This document shows, one piece after another, positions 7,080-14,735 of a stretch of DNA of 26,231 nt (position 1 is the stretch's first letter; each line of letters begins with the position of its first letter). The notes below the pieces were generated by a model. That model saw only the letters and a program-made list of their open reading frames with translations. It searched no databases and was not told the DNA's origin. The translations under genes were made by a program, and so were the position numbers. Source of the stretch: JBOHTO01 sp050733695 (GTDB lineage: Bacteria; Gemmatimonadota; Gemmatimonadetes; Gemmatimonadales; Gemmatimonadaceae); the NCBI GenBank assembly GCA_050733695.1, contig JBOHTO010000011.1:1-26231 (forward strand), in the 5' to 3' direction.

Positions 7080-7696
7080 CGTGACAATGCTCCTCCGCCT
7101 CCTCTCCCGTCGATGGGCGAGGAGAACCGTTTGGTGAAGATGATCCGATCATCCGCGGGCGCGTAGAATTCGCGCATCCTGGCGGCCTCGGCGTATCCGC
7201 GGGCTTCATAGAAGCCGCGCGTCGGCGCGTACTCGGATCGGGACGATGTTTCAACGGCCAACATCCGGGCCTGCTGTCCCTGTAGCCTTCGTTCGACCTC
7301 GGTCATGAGGATGCTTCCGCTACCGTGACCCTGCGCCTCGGGGTGCACCGCGATCCAGTAGAGATCGAAAGTGCGGTCCGTACCGGGGGTAGGTCCGTAG
7401 CAGGCGTAGCCGACCAGCTCGTCTTCCGGGGTGAAGGCGCCGAGGAAGACATAATCGGAGCTGGCGGGAGGAGGTGAAGCAGTGGAATCGCCGTGCAGGT
7501 CACGTCCAGCCGGTGTTTCATGGCTGTCCGGCGCGAGTGGCCGCGTAGCGCGGGGGCGGGGTGTGACCGCCTCGTCGAAAAGCTCGAGCGCGACTGCGAT
7601 TTCCTCGCCGCGGAAGACATCGGTCGCGAGGAGAATCGCCTCGAGCCGCGCGCGGTGATGCGGCATGAGCGGACCGAGCTTCGCGCGTTGGCCCAC
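7076..7696 (-). CDS. GNAT-family N-acetyltransferase in the beta-lysine cluster
   Basis: This encodes 206 residues from GTG 7696, directly abutting the stop of the ligase gene and overlapping kamA (ATGA). The GNAT core is in the second half. LVGYACYGPTPGTDRTFDLYWIAVHPE is followed by the acetyl-CoA pyrophosphate loop QGHGSG and a final strand region with RGFYEARGYAEAARMREFYAPADD. Residues 45-80 are a Pro/Ala/Asp-rich linker. In archaea and some bacteria KamA (AblA) pairs with a GNAT (AblB) that acetylates beta-lysine to the compatible solute N-epsilon-acetyl-beta-lysine, so an AblB-like role is plausible. This protein is shorter than AblB as I know it, and acetylating a peptide or another amine is equally possible. 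Confidence 0.85.
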   Translation of the reverse strand: MGQRAKLGPLMPHHRARLEAILLATDVFRGEEIAVALELFDEAVTPRPRATRPLAPDSHETPAGRDLHGDSTASPPPASSDYVFLGAFTPEDELVGYACYGPTPGTDRTFDLYWIAVHPEAQGHGSGSILMTEVERRLQGQQARMLAVETSSRSEYAPTRGFYEARGYAEAARMREFYAPADDRIIFTKRFSSPIDGRGGGGALSR

Positions 7697-8860
7697 CTAA
7701 CGGTGACCGATTGCAAAGATCTCCGGCGCGTCGGCGCTGACGGGTGCGCGGATGCCGGAGAGCCGCTGTGCGACCGTCCAGTGATTGCTCCCGGCCGGGT
7801 CGCTGCCGCCGGTCATTTCACTACCGCGCGCGCTGTCGAGAGCCAGTGCACACAGCTCGCGCACCAGACCGTCGTACCCGAGCCCGGTCACACGCGCCAT
7901 TCTCGCGAGCCCCGCATCCGGCGCGAGGTCAGGATTGGAGTTGACCTCGAGCAGCCATGGGCGACCGGAGCGATCGATGCGGAAATCCACGCGGCCGTAT
8001 CCCTCTCCGCCCACGGCGCGCCAGGCTGCAAGCGCCAGCCGGCCGATCTCTGCGACCAGCTCCGCAGGAAGCTCGGCGGGACACTGCGGCTGCGTCCCGC
8101 GATCCTCGTCCGAGCCCGTATCCCACTTCGATCGGTAGGTGACGATCCGCCACATTCCCTTTGGCAGCTCGCCGAAGTCGATCTCTGCGAGCGGGAGCAC
8201 GGTGCTGCCGAGTATTCCGACATTTACCTCGCGTCCCTCGACGTAGCGCTGCACGAGGACCTCGTCCCAGCGTTCGTGCATCGCGGCAATCCGCTCGGTG
8301 AGCGCACGTACTGTCCGCACGACCGAGCGCTGCTCAATTCCGATGGAGGCATCCTCCGAGGCCGGCTTGCAGATAGCCGGGAACCCTACGGCCGGGATAC
8401 GCAGTCTCTTCGGCCGTGATGCGCGGGGCGAGTCGCGCCGTGCGGATCTCTCGGCGGCCGGCGGGGCCGCCTCGCTCTCCGCGCGGCGCGCCACGCCGAA
8501 TCGTGGAACGGGGAGTCCGTTCATCCCCAGCACACCGTTGACGATGTGCTTGCGCAGGCAGAGCGATGTCGTGTAGCTGGAGCTCCCGGTGCACGGGACG
8601 CCCAGCAGCTCCAGCACGCCGATGACGGCGGGCTCGAAGGCCGCGACGCCGTCGATCCCCTCGCACAGGTTGAACGCGAGGTCGAAGCGGCCGCGGCGGA
8701 TGCGTTCGATCCACCTGCCATCGGGGTCGACCGGGATGCGAACCACCTGCTCGCCGTCGGACGACAGCACGCGCTCTACCGCTTCCACCGTCTCCAGGAT
8801 GAGGAGATCAGGCGAGGCTCCCAGAGCGGAGACTCCATCGAACAGCAGGGCGATCTTCAT
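7697..8860 (-). CDS. ATP-grasp ligase, D-Ala-D-Ala ligase-like (second of two)
   Basis: This encodes 387 residues from ATG 8860, which has GGGGAG seven bases before it. It has the ATP-grasp order of D-alanine-D-alanine ligases: an N-terminal Rossmann-like part with FDLAFNLCEGI, CLRKHIVNGVLGMNGLPVP, the ATP-binding FPAICKPASEDASIGIEQ, VLVQRYVEGREVNVGILG, and the Mg-binding end GYGRVDFRIDRSGRPWLLEVN. An Arg/Ala/Pro-rich insert lies around residues 128-155. Such enzymes join a carboxylate to an amine through an acyl phosphate. Context with KamA and a GNAT argues against peptidoglycan synthesis and for making a beta-lysine-containing peptide. The substrate is not determinable from sequence. It is clearly different from the neighbouring ligase, so the pair may add different residues. 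Confidence 0.9.
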   Translation of the reverse strand: MKIALLFDGVSALGASPDLLILETVEAVERVLSSDGEQVVRIPVDPDGRWIERIRRGRFDLAFNLCEGIDGVAAFEPAVIGVLELLGVPCTGSSSYTTSLCLRKHIVNGVLGMNGLPVPRFGVARRAESEAAPPAAERSARRDSPRASRPKRLRIPAVGFPAICKPASEDASIGIEQRSVVRTVRALTERIAAMHERWDEVLVQRYVEGREVNVGILGSTVLPLAEIDFGELPKGMWRIVTYRSKWDTGSDEDRGTQPQCPAELPAELVAEIGRLALAAWRAVGGEGYGRVDFRIDRSGRPWLLEVNSNPDLAPDAGLARMARVTGLGYDGLVRELCALALDSARGSEMTGGSDPAGSNHWTVAQRLSGIRAPVSADAPEIFAIGHR

Positions 8861-8885
8861 GGGCGGCTCCCCGTGACGGTGGAAA

Positions 8886-10076
8886 TCAGCCGGCGGCGAC
8901 GCGGCGGGCGCCGGCCGGCAATTCGGGCAGCGGTACGCCCTGTCGCTCCGCAGCCATCATCAGACACGACTGGATGAGCGCATCGTAACCGATGCCCGCG
9001 GCTCTCGCCGCCTTGGGAAGACACGAGTTGTCCTTCGCGTCCGGCAGAATTCCAGGGAGCGGATTCACCTCCACGATGTTCGGCGTGCCGTGTGCGTCGA
9101 GGCGGATGTCGACTCTCGCCCAGTCGCGGCAGCCGAGGACATCGTATGCACGCAGCGCCGTGGATTCGATGGATTGACGCAGCGACGCGTTCACTCTCGC
9201 CGGGCAGCGGAAGATCTCCAGCGGGCGGTCCCTGCTATCCCAGAGCCACTTCGCCTCGAAGCCGTAGATCGGGAGAGCACCGGCCGGCAATGTCTCGAAG
9301 TCCATCTCGACGATGGGCAGCACGCGCGCCGCCGGACCGTTGCCGAGCACGGCGCAGGTGAATTCGGCGCCCGGGAGAAACTGCTCGACGAGCACCGGCT
9401 CGTCATAGCGCTCGAGTAGAAAGGTGACCTGCTCCTCGAGCTCTCCGGCATCGCGGCAGAAGCTCCGCTCGGTTATGCCCTTGGATGATCCTTCGTGCAC
9501 CGGCTTGGCGAAGAGCGGGAAGTCGAGCCTGGCGCGCAGGAACGCGATCTCATGGGGCGAGCGGACGAGAGCGAACGCCGCGGTGGGGATCCTGTTGTAG
9601 GACAGCACTTCCTTCGTGCGCGCCTTGTGCAGGCAGAGCGAGAGGGTGAAGGGATCGCTCCCCGAGTAGGGCACGCTGAAGAACTCGCAGATGGCGGGAA
9701 CGCGTGACTCCCGGTTCATCCCGGTGAGTCCCTCGGCGATGTTGAAGACGATGTCGGGACGCTCGGCGCGGAGGCGGGCGGGGAAGTCGTGATCGGCCTC
9801 GAGGCGGATCACATCGCCGAGCTGCGAGAGTGCGGCGGCGACCGCGTCGATGGTCTCGGGGGTATCCCACTCGGCGTGCTCGTCGAGCGGTGGGGTGGCG
9901 GGATCGGCGCCGGCATGCGCGGGGATCGGCGCGGCCGGCGAGTCGGAGTTCCGGGACGGGATGTCCCGGCGCTTACTGGGAGGCTCTTCGTCGGAGTGGG
10001 GCGTCTCCGCTGCCGCCTGCGGCAGTGCGCCCTCCTCCCCTGGCTTCTGATTGTAGGCGAACCCTATGCGCGTCAT
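8886..10076 (-). CDS. ATP-grasp ligase, D-Ala-D-Ala ligase-like (first of two)
   Basis: This encodes 396 residues from ATG 10076, giving the family-like N-terminus MTRIGFAYNQKPG. A longer frame back to GTG 10151 adds an unconvincing basic extension. ATP-grasp landmarks in order are PDIVFNIAEGLTG, CLHKARTKEVLSYNRIPT, the ATP-binding FPLFAKPVHEGSSKG, VLVEQFLPGAEFTCAVLGN and the metal-binding DWARVDIRLDAHGTPNIVEVN. Residues 14-65 are a Pro/Ala/Asp/Glu-rich stretch inserted just after the first strand, which looks unstructured. It is first in the four-gene cluster, 25 bases before the second ligase. It probably forms an amide bond with an amino acid; the substrates are unknown. Confidence 0.9.
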   Translation of the reverse strand: MTRIGFAYNQKPGEEGALPQAAAETPHSDEEPPSKRRDIPSRNSDSPAAPIPAHAGADPATPPLDEHAEWDTPETIDAVAAALSQLGDVIRLEADHDFPARLRAERPDIVFNIAEGLTGMNRESRVPAICEFFSVPYSGSDPFTLSLCLHKARTKEVLSYNRIPTAAFALVRSPHEIAFLRARLDFPLFAKPVHEGSSKGITERSFCRDAGELEEQVTFLLERYDEPVLVEQFLPGAEFTCAVLGNGPAARVLPIVEMDFETLPAGALPIYGFEAKWLWDSRDRPLEIFRCPARVNASLRQSIESTALRAYDVLGCRDWARVDIRLDAHGTPNIVEVNPLPGILPDAKDNSCLPKAARAAGIGYDALIQSCLMMAAERQGVPLPELPAGARRVAAG

Positions 10077-10222
10077 CGGATCCCGGTTGACTGCCCTTAC
10101 AGGAAACGCCGCTCGACGGAGCGGCGACGCCTCTGATTTTCTGCCGGCCACGCTCTCGATCGCCGCTGATCGCGTGCGCGGGTAGTGCGAGGCAAGAGCG
10201 ATGCCGCTTTCAGATCGCGAGC

Positions 10223-10251
10223 AAGATATGTGTGGTGAATTTTTCGCGCAA
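10223..10251 (-). promoter_or_regulatory. candidate sigma-70-like promoter for the ligase-kamA cluster
   Basis: On the minus strand TTGCGC (10251-10246) and TATCTT (10228-10223) are separated by exactly 17 bases, an AT-richer island in GC-rich DNA. It lies in the 252-base gap after thyX. Transcription would start near 10216, leaving a leader of about 140 bases before the first ligase. I saw no riboswitch in that leader. The prediction is from sequence only. Confidence 0.5.
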
Positions 10252-10328
10252 TGGCTTTCTTGCGGCGGCGAAGTTCGGCCGTCACCAGCACGCGCCGGGG
10301 GAGTTTCTCAGGGAGGTCGTGCCGAAGC

Positions 10329-11078
10329 TCACACCTTGTGGTACCGCACCCGCGCCGCCTCACGCCTGTCCTCGCCCATGTATATCTCGAAGTCGGAAAA
10401 GAAGCCGGCCGCCTCCGCCGTGAGAGTGCGGATGATCACGACGGCGAGGCGCCTGATCTCGAGCTCCGCCCCCTCGCTCGACCGGAGTTCGAGCATGGTC
10501 CGCCATGCGCGCGCGTTCCCGGTTACGACGATCCTGGTCTCGGTGGAGTTGGGCAGGACTCCGCGCGCTGCCTCGCGCGCCATCTTGCGCCGGTGCACGC
10601 GGTCCGCCACCCAGGAGTAGCGCTCCATGAGCTGCTCGACGAGCGAGACGTAACAGGCGAGTGCTGCCTCCATCTGCGTGCGCCAGATCGCTTCCAGCGC
10701 AGTGTCACCGATCACGGCGGGCGGCACGACGAAGCGCGCATCGGATTCGTCGACGTAGCGCTGCGAGAGCTGCGAGTAGGCAAAACCCGCGCGGTGCCGA
10801 ACGAGTTCGTGCGTGAGCGACCGGCTCACTCCCTCGAAGAGCAGCGAGTAGTTGGCGTGTTCCAGCACGCTGCCATGGCCTTGCTTCTTGATGTTCTCGA
10901 GGTAGTCACGCGTCGACCGTTCGGCCGGGTTACGCTGGCTCATGTAGCACAGCCGGCCGGCGAATTCGGCCAGGCGCTCGCCGTCGCTGCTGTCGCCCAC
11001 CCATTTCACCGGCAGATGCGGCGGCTCGGAGAAGACAGGGCGTGAGAGGATGCTGACCTTCGGCTCGTGGAGAAACAC
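10329..11078 (-). CDS. thyX: FAD-dependent thymidylate synthase
   Basis: This encodes 249 residues from GTG 11078 (MFLHEPKVSILSRP). The frame is open further upstream with Ala/Arg-rich sequence that does not look like ThyX, and no Shine-Dalgarno is clear. The protein makes dTMP from dUMP using FAD and methylene-tetrahydrofolate. Visible ThyX features are AGRLCYMS, the QGHGSVLEHANYS segment, and the signature RHRAGFAYSQLSQRYVDES (from R94) leading into a VVPP motif. The signature reads RHR-X8-S rather than the textbook RHR-X7-S, one residue longer before the conserved Ser; I believe this spacing variant exists in other bacterial ThyX. The C-terminal part has RIVVTGNARAWRTMLELR, the nucleotide-binding region. 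Confidence 0.95.
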   Translation of the reverse strand: MFLHEPKVSILSRPVFSEPPHLPVKWVGDSSDGERLAEFAGRLCYMSQRNPAERSTRDYLENIKKQGHGSVLEHANYSLLFEGVSRSLTHELVRHRAGFAYSQLSQRYVDESDARFVVPPAVIGDTALEAIWRTQMEAALACYVSLVEQLMERYSWVADRVHRRKMAREAARGVLPNSTETRIVVTGNARAWRTMLELRSSEGAELEIRRLAVVIIRTLTAEAAGFFSDFEIYMGEDRREAARVRYHKV

Positions 11079-11181
11079 GGATAGGCGGTTGTGTTGTGTG
11101 GGAGCTGGTGAGGGCGCGCGGAAAGCTATGCCGCGCTGTGTCCGGATTGAAGCTCCTGCTGCTGCACTGCCGGCCGCCGTC

Positions 11182-12810
11182 TCAGTCCGGATCGCCGAGC
11201 AGCGCGAGACGGAAGTGGCCGTAGGCGCTCTCTCGAGCGACGAGATCGAGCGCGGCGCGCGCACGTGGCGGTAGCGGCGCGAGCTGCGGATCGTACTTCA
11301 CCTGATCGATCGACCGCTGGCCGTCGAGCGGAACCTTCACACCCGGATTCAGGGTTCCGTCGGGATCGAAGGCCTTCTTGACGCGCCGGAATGCCGCGGT
11401 CGCGGCCGGATTCCACACGCGATCCAGGAGCGGCGTGCGCAGGCGACCGTCCCCATGTTCGCCCGACAGGGTGCCGTACAGATCAGCGGTGAGGCGCGTG
11501 ACCTCGTCGAGCAGATCGAGCACGCCGGCGCGCCAGTCGCTCTGGTGCACGTCGATGAGCGGGTTCACGTGCAGGTGTGCGTCGCCGGCATGGCCGAAGA
11601 TGACACCGCGGATGCCGCGGGATGCGAGCGATGCCCGGATTCCATGGATGTACTCGGCGAGATGCGACGGCGGGACCGCACCGTCCTCGATGAACTGCAT
11701 GGACCGCAGGCGCGGATCGAGGGTCATGAGGACCGGGCTCGCGGCGTGGCGCAGTGACCAGAGCATGCGCTCCATCATCGGGTGCAGGGCGACAACGACC
11801 TCGCTTGCGCCGGCGTCCACAAGCGCGCGCTTCATCAGCCTCGCCTTGTCGTTGGCCCTCGAGGCGGTATCCGCCTCGAACTCGATGAGCAGTACGGCCT
11901 CGGTCCCCTCGGGGGCCGGCACGAGCGTCTCTCCGGCGCGTGCCACATCCAGAAACGTGCGGTCTAGCAATTCGCAGGCGGTGGCGCCACGTGCGCTCGC
12001 GCAGGCAGCCCCCTCGGCCGCGGCGCCGAGTGCAGGGAACGCCGCCAGAAGACTGCTCGTCGCGGCCGGGAGCGGTGTGAGCGCGAGCTCGATCCCGACG
12101 AAGAGCACCAGCGATCCTTCGCTCCCGACGAGGAGATCGACCAGTTCACCGGTATCGGCATACTCCGCGAGAGCATATCCGGAAGACTGCTTGCGCACCT
12201 GCGAGTGGCCGAGCTCGCCGCGGTTGGCGCTTCCGCGTAGCTCCTCGGCGTGCTCGGAGAAGCGGCGGATGGCGGGCACTCCGGTGGGCTCCGGCTCGCC
12301 GCGCCTCACCGTCGCACGCGAGCCATCCGCGAAAACGCAGTCCAGCGCGGTGATCCAGCGTCTCACCGATCCGAACTGCAGGGAGTGAGCGCCGGCTGCA
12401 TTGGTGGCCACCATCCCACCCAGGGTGCAGAAGCCACCGCTCGAGGGATCGATGGGAAATCGCAGGCCGCGTACCTCGGCCCTCCTGTTCACGGCGCCGC
12501 GAAGCGCGCCGGGCCCCACCCACATGCGCGATGGATCGCCGGGGACATCGGCGATGTCGTCCAGACGACTCAGGTCGACGACGACCCCGCTCCCCGTCGC
12601 CCCGCCCGCCATCCCGCTCCCCGAGCCGCGGGGAATGATCGCCGTCCCCGTTTCCCACGCCCACGCGACGATCGCGCTAACGTCATCGGCATCCGCCGGC
12701 ACCGCCACCGCATCCGGGATCGCACGCGCAATCCCCGCACCTTCGCTGTACACCGCGCACGCCACTTCGTCGTCGCGGAACGCTCCTCTGAACCCGGTGG
12801 GTTTCGCCAT
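11182..12810 (-). CDS. FAD-linked oxidase, GlcD/D-lactate dehydrogenase family
   Basis: This encodes 542 residues from ATG 12810. The N-terminal FAD-binding PCMH domain (about 1-240) has the pyrophosphate loop PRGSGSGMAGGA, GGMVATNAAGAHSLQFGSVRRW and VGSEGSLVLFVGIEL. The C-terminal FAD-oxidase domain has GVIFGHAGDAHLHVNPLIDV and TLSGEHGDGRLR, the conserved His-containing motifs, then FDPDGTLNPGVKV. Members oxidise 2-hydroxy acids such as glycolate or D-lactate and pass electrons to a partner or the membrane chain. Many relatives carry a fused C-terminal Fe-S domain; this one ends soon after the oxidase domain, so it would need a separate acceptor. The exact substrate is not decidable. It lies 48 bases after the hydroxybutyryl-CoA dehydrogenase gene on the same strand. 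Confidence 0.9.
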   Translation of the reverse strand: MAKPTGFRGAFRDDEVACAVYSEGAGIARAIPDAVAVPADADDVSAIVAWAWETGTAIIPRGSGSGMAGGATGSGVVVDLSRLDDIADVPGDPSRMWVGPGALRGAVNRRAEVRGLRFPIDPSSGGFCTLGGMVATNAAGAHSLQFGSVRRWITALDCVFADGSRATVRRGEPEPTGVPAIRRFSEHAEELRGSANRGELGHSQVRKQSSGYALAEYADTGELVDLLVGSEGSLVLFVGIELALTPLPAATSSLLAAFPALGAAAEGAACASARGATACELLDRTFLDVARAGETLVPAPEGTEAVLLIEFEADTASRANDKARLMKRALVDAGASEVVVALHPMMERMLWSLRHAASPVLMTLDPRLRSMQFIEDGAVPPSHLAEYIHGIRASLASRGIRGVIFGHAGDAHLHVNPLIDVHQSDWRAGVLDLLDEVTRLTADLYGTLSGEHGDGRLRTPLLDRVWNPAATAAFRRVKKAFDPDGTLNPGVKVPLDGQRSIDQVKYDPQLAPLPPRARAALDLVARESAYGHFRLALLGDPD

Positions 12811-12858
12811 TGATGCCCCGATGCTTTGCCTCCTTCCCGGCAGGTTGCTGTCGAACGA

Positions 12859-13764
12859 TCAGCCGCGCGGAGTGATCTGCAGTCCGAGGTCATTGACCCG
12901 CGGCGGGTCGACCGTGTAATCGTAGAATCCCTTCCCTGACTTTTGGCCGTACATGCCTGCAAGCACCATGCGCTTGAGCAGTGGCGGTGGCGCGTAGCGC
13001 TTCTCGCGATACTCGTCGAACATGATCTCGGCGATCCTGTAGGTCGTATCGAGGCCGACGAAATCGAGCAGCGTGAAGGGACCCATCTTATAGCCGGTTC
13101 CGAGCTGCATCCCCTTGTCGATGTCCTCGACGGAAGCCACGCCCTGTTCAAGCGCCCTGATGGCGTCGATGAGATAGGGCACCAGCAGCAGATTGACGAC
13201 GAAGCCGGAGTTGTCCTTTGCGGCGATCGGTTCCTTGCCGAGCGTTCGTGCGAAATCGAATGCCCGCGTGAAGGTCTCATGGCTCGTCGTCACCGTGCGC
13301 ACGACCTCGACCAGCGGCATCAGCGGTACCGGATTGAAGAAGTGCAGCCCCACCATGCGATCGCCGCGCGTCGTCGCGGCCGCCATGGCAGCGATCGTGA
13401 GACTCGAGGTGTTCGACGCGAAGATCGTGTGCCCGGGGCAGATCGCATCGAGTTCGCGCCAGAGACCGTTCTTGACCTCGAGATCCTCGACCACGGCCTC
13501 GATCACGATGTCGCACTCGCCGAGCGGACCGGCGTCGGTCGTGAACGACAGGTTCGCGAGCGCGGTGTCGCGCTGCTCTGCCGTCACCTTCTCTTTCTCG
13601 ACTCCCCTGGCGAGCGTCTTCTCTATCCCCGATTTCGCGCGCTTGCAGAGGGCATCGGACACTTCGCGCAGGACGGTTGTGAAGCCGGACTGAGCCGCAA
13701 CCTGGGCTATGCCGGAGCCCATCAATCCTCCGCCCAGCACGCCGACCTTCCTGATATCTGTCAT
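12859..13764 (-). CDS. hbd: 3-hydroxybutyryl-CoA dehydrogenase
   Basis: This encodes 301 residues from ATG 13764, the usual length. The NAD-binding loop is VGVLGGGLMGSGIAQVAA at the N-terminus. CDIVIEAVVEDLEVK and FASNTSSL follow, then the catalytic HFFNPVPLMPLVEVV and the C-terminal dimer domain beginning DNSGFVVNLLLVPYL. The last part has GPFTLLDFVGLDTTY and SGKGFYDY. It interconverts 3-hydroxyacyl-CoA and 3-oxoacyl-CoA with NAD(P). Together with the thiolase at 15981-17189 it could serve beta-oxidation, polyhydroxybutyrate or butyrate metabolism. The preceding frame continues to 13974, but this ATG gives the classic N-terminus. Confidence 0.94.
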   Translation of the reverse strand: MTDIRKVGVLGGGLMGSGIAQVAAQSGFTTVLREVSDALCKRAKSGIEKTLARGVEKEKVTAEQRDTALANLSFTTDAGPLGECDIVIEAVVEDLEVKNGLWRELDAICPGHTIFASNTSSLTIAAMAAATTRGDRMVGLHFFNPVPLMPLVEVVRTVTTSHETFTRAFDFARTLGKEPIAAKDNSGFVVNLLLVPYLIDAIRALEQGVASVEDIDKGMQLGTGYKMGPFTLLDFVGLDTTYRIAEIMFDEYREKRYAPPPLLKRMVLAGMYGQKSGKGFYDYTVDPPRVNDLGLQITPRG

Positions 13765-13798
13765 CTGTCGTTCCGGTTTCGATGAGAGTGCGTCACGA

Positions 13799-14716
13799 TT
13801 ACGGGCCCATGCGTGTTGCCGCGGACAGCATCGCGAGCACGGATGGCGACGGGCCGCCGCCGTGCTCGAGCCGATCCAGTACCTGCTCGAGTGCGAGTTG
13901 TGCGCGAGCGGCGAGCTTGCGCTGTGTGTGCGCCGCACCTGCCGTACCCGCGGCTCCCGCCGCTGCACAGGCACCGGCGATCACCGCGGCCCCCGCCAGC
14001 GATCCGAGAGGGAGCGCGGCCACGAATGCAATGACCCCGCCACCGGCCACCAGGCCGCCGGCCAGCGACGCCGTTCCCCAGCGCACGTGGGTTCGCCGCA
14101 CTCCGGATATGTCCGCGTCGAGCCGGACAAGCACCCGGCCCTCATCCACGCGCACGGCGGTCGCTCCCACCTCCACCGCGCGCGCCAGGGCATAGCCGCG
14201 CCCGCCGAGATTGAATCCGCGCTTGATGTTGCCGATGAGATCACGGCGCGCTTCCCACGTCAATCTGTCCGCGAAGCGCCGTCTGATCTGCAGGCATTCC
14301 TCCTTCTGCATCCATCTGTCGAGAGCGGCAAGGAGAGAGTCAGGTGTGCCGGAGAGCGTACGGCTGGCCGATACGGCAGCCGGTCCGAACATCGCGGCAA
14401 TGCTGCCACTCTCCTGCCGTACGGCGACACGCGTCCGCTCCTCGGCGAGCGCCTGACGCAGATTGTGTGGTGCAAGGCCGACCTCGCGTCCCAGCTCGAT
14501 GAACTGTTCCTCCGTGAGGTCGTCGCGCGAGTCGGGGGTGCCGGCCTGCAACTCCGCTGCGCGGGCGAGAACGCGTTCCAGCGCCTTCCGGTCGAGTGTG
14601 CGGTGCATTGGCGCGGCGGCCCGCACCGGCTGCTCCTGCCGGAGCCGCGACGATGCGGGCGGAACGGACGGGGGAGAGGGGCCCGCGGACGGAGGAGTCG
14701 ATTCGTCCTCGTTCAA
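13799..14716 (-). CDS. hypothetical protein with C-terminal membrane hairpin
   Basis: This encodes 305 residues if it starts at TTG 14716. ATG 14608 (MHRTLDRK) would give 269 residues and is the start of the well-ordered part. Residues 37-95 form a helical region with LTEEQFIELGREVGLAPHNLRQALAEER, resembling small helical N-terminal domains seen in other uncharacterised bacterial proteins. The middle has an alpha/beta region (RTLSGTPDSLLAALDRWMQKEECLQIRRRFADRL split across it). About residues 215-265 form two Gly/Ala-rich hydrophobic segments, probably a membrane hairpin. I cannot assign a function. It follows the lipoprotein gene by 19 bases, so the two may act together at the envelope. A TATGAT box lies just upstream but has no convincing -35. 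Confidence 0.7.
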   Translation of the reverse strand: MNEDESTPPSAGPSPPSVPPASSRLRQEQPVRAAAPMHRTLDRKALERVLARAAELQAGTPDSRDDLTEEQFIELGREVGLAPHNLRQALAEERTRVAVRQESGSIAAMFGPAAVSASRTLSGTPDSLLAALDRWMQKEECLQIRRRFADRLTWEARRDLIGNIKRGFNLGGRGYALARAVEVGATAVRVDEGRVLVRLDADISGVRRTHVRWGTASLAGGLVAGGGVIAFVAALPLGSLAGAAVIAGACAAAGAAGTAGAAHTQRKLAARAQLALEQVLDRLEHGGGPSPSVLAMLSAATRMGP

Positions 14717-14735
14717 TGGAGCCCGCCCTGCACTA

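Noticed and set aside
6159..7166. Plus-strand open frame of 335 codons opposite kamA
   Set aside because: Complement of kamA, composition of a shadow frame, no motif.
7697..10076. Housekeeping D-alanine-D-alanine ligase genes
   Set aside because: Two divergent copies in a cluster with kamA and a GNAT, each with unusual inserts, and no cell-wall genes nearby; a peptide-forming role outside the wall fits better, though not proven.
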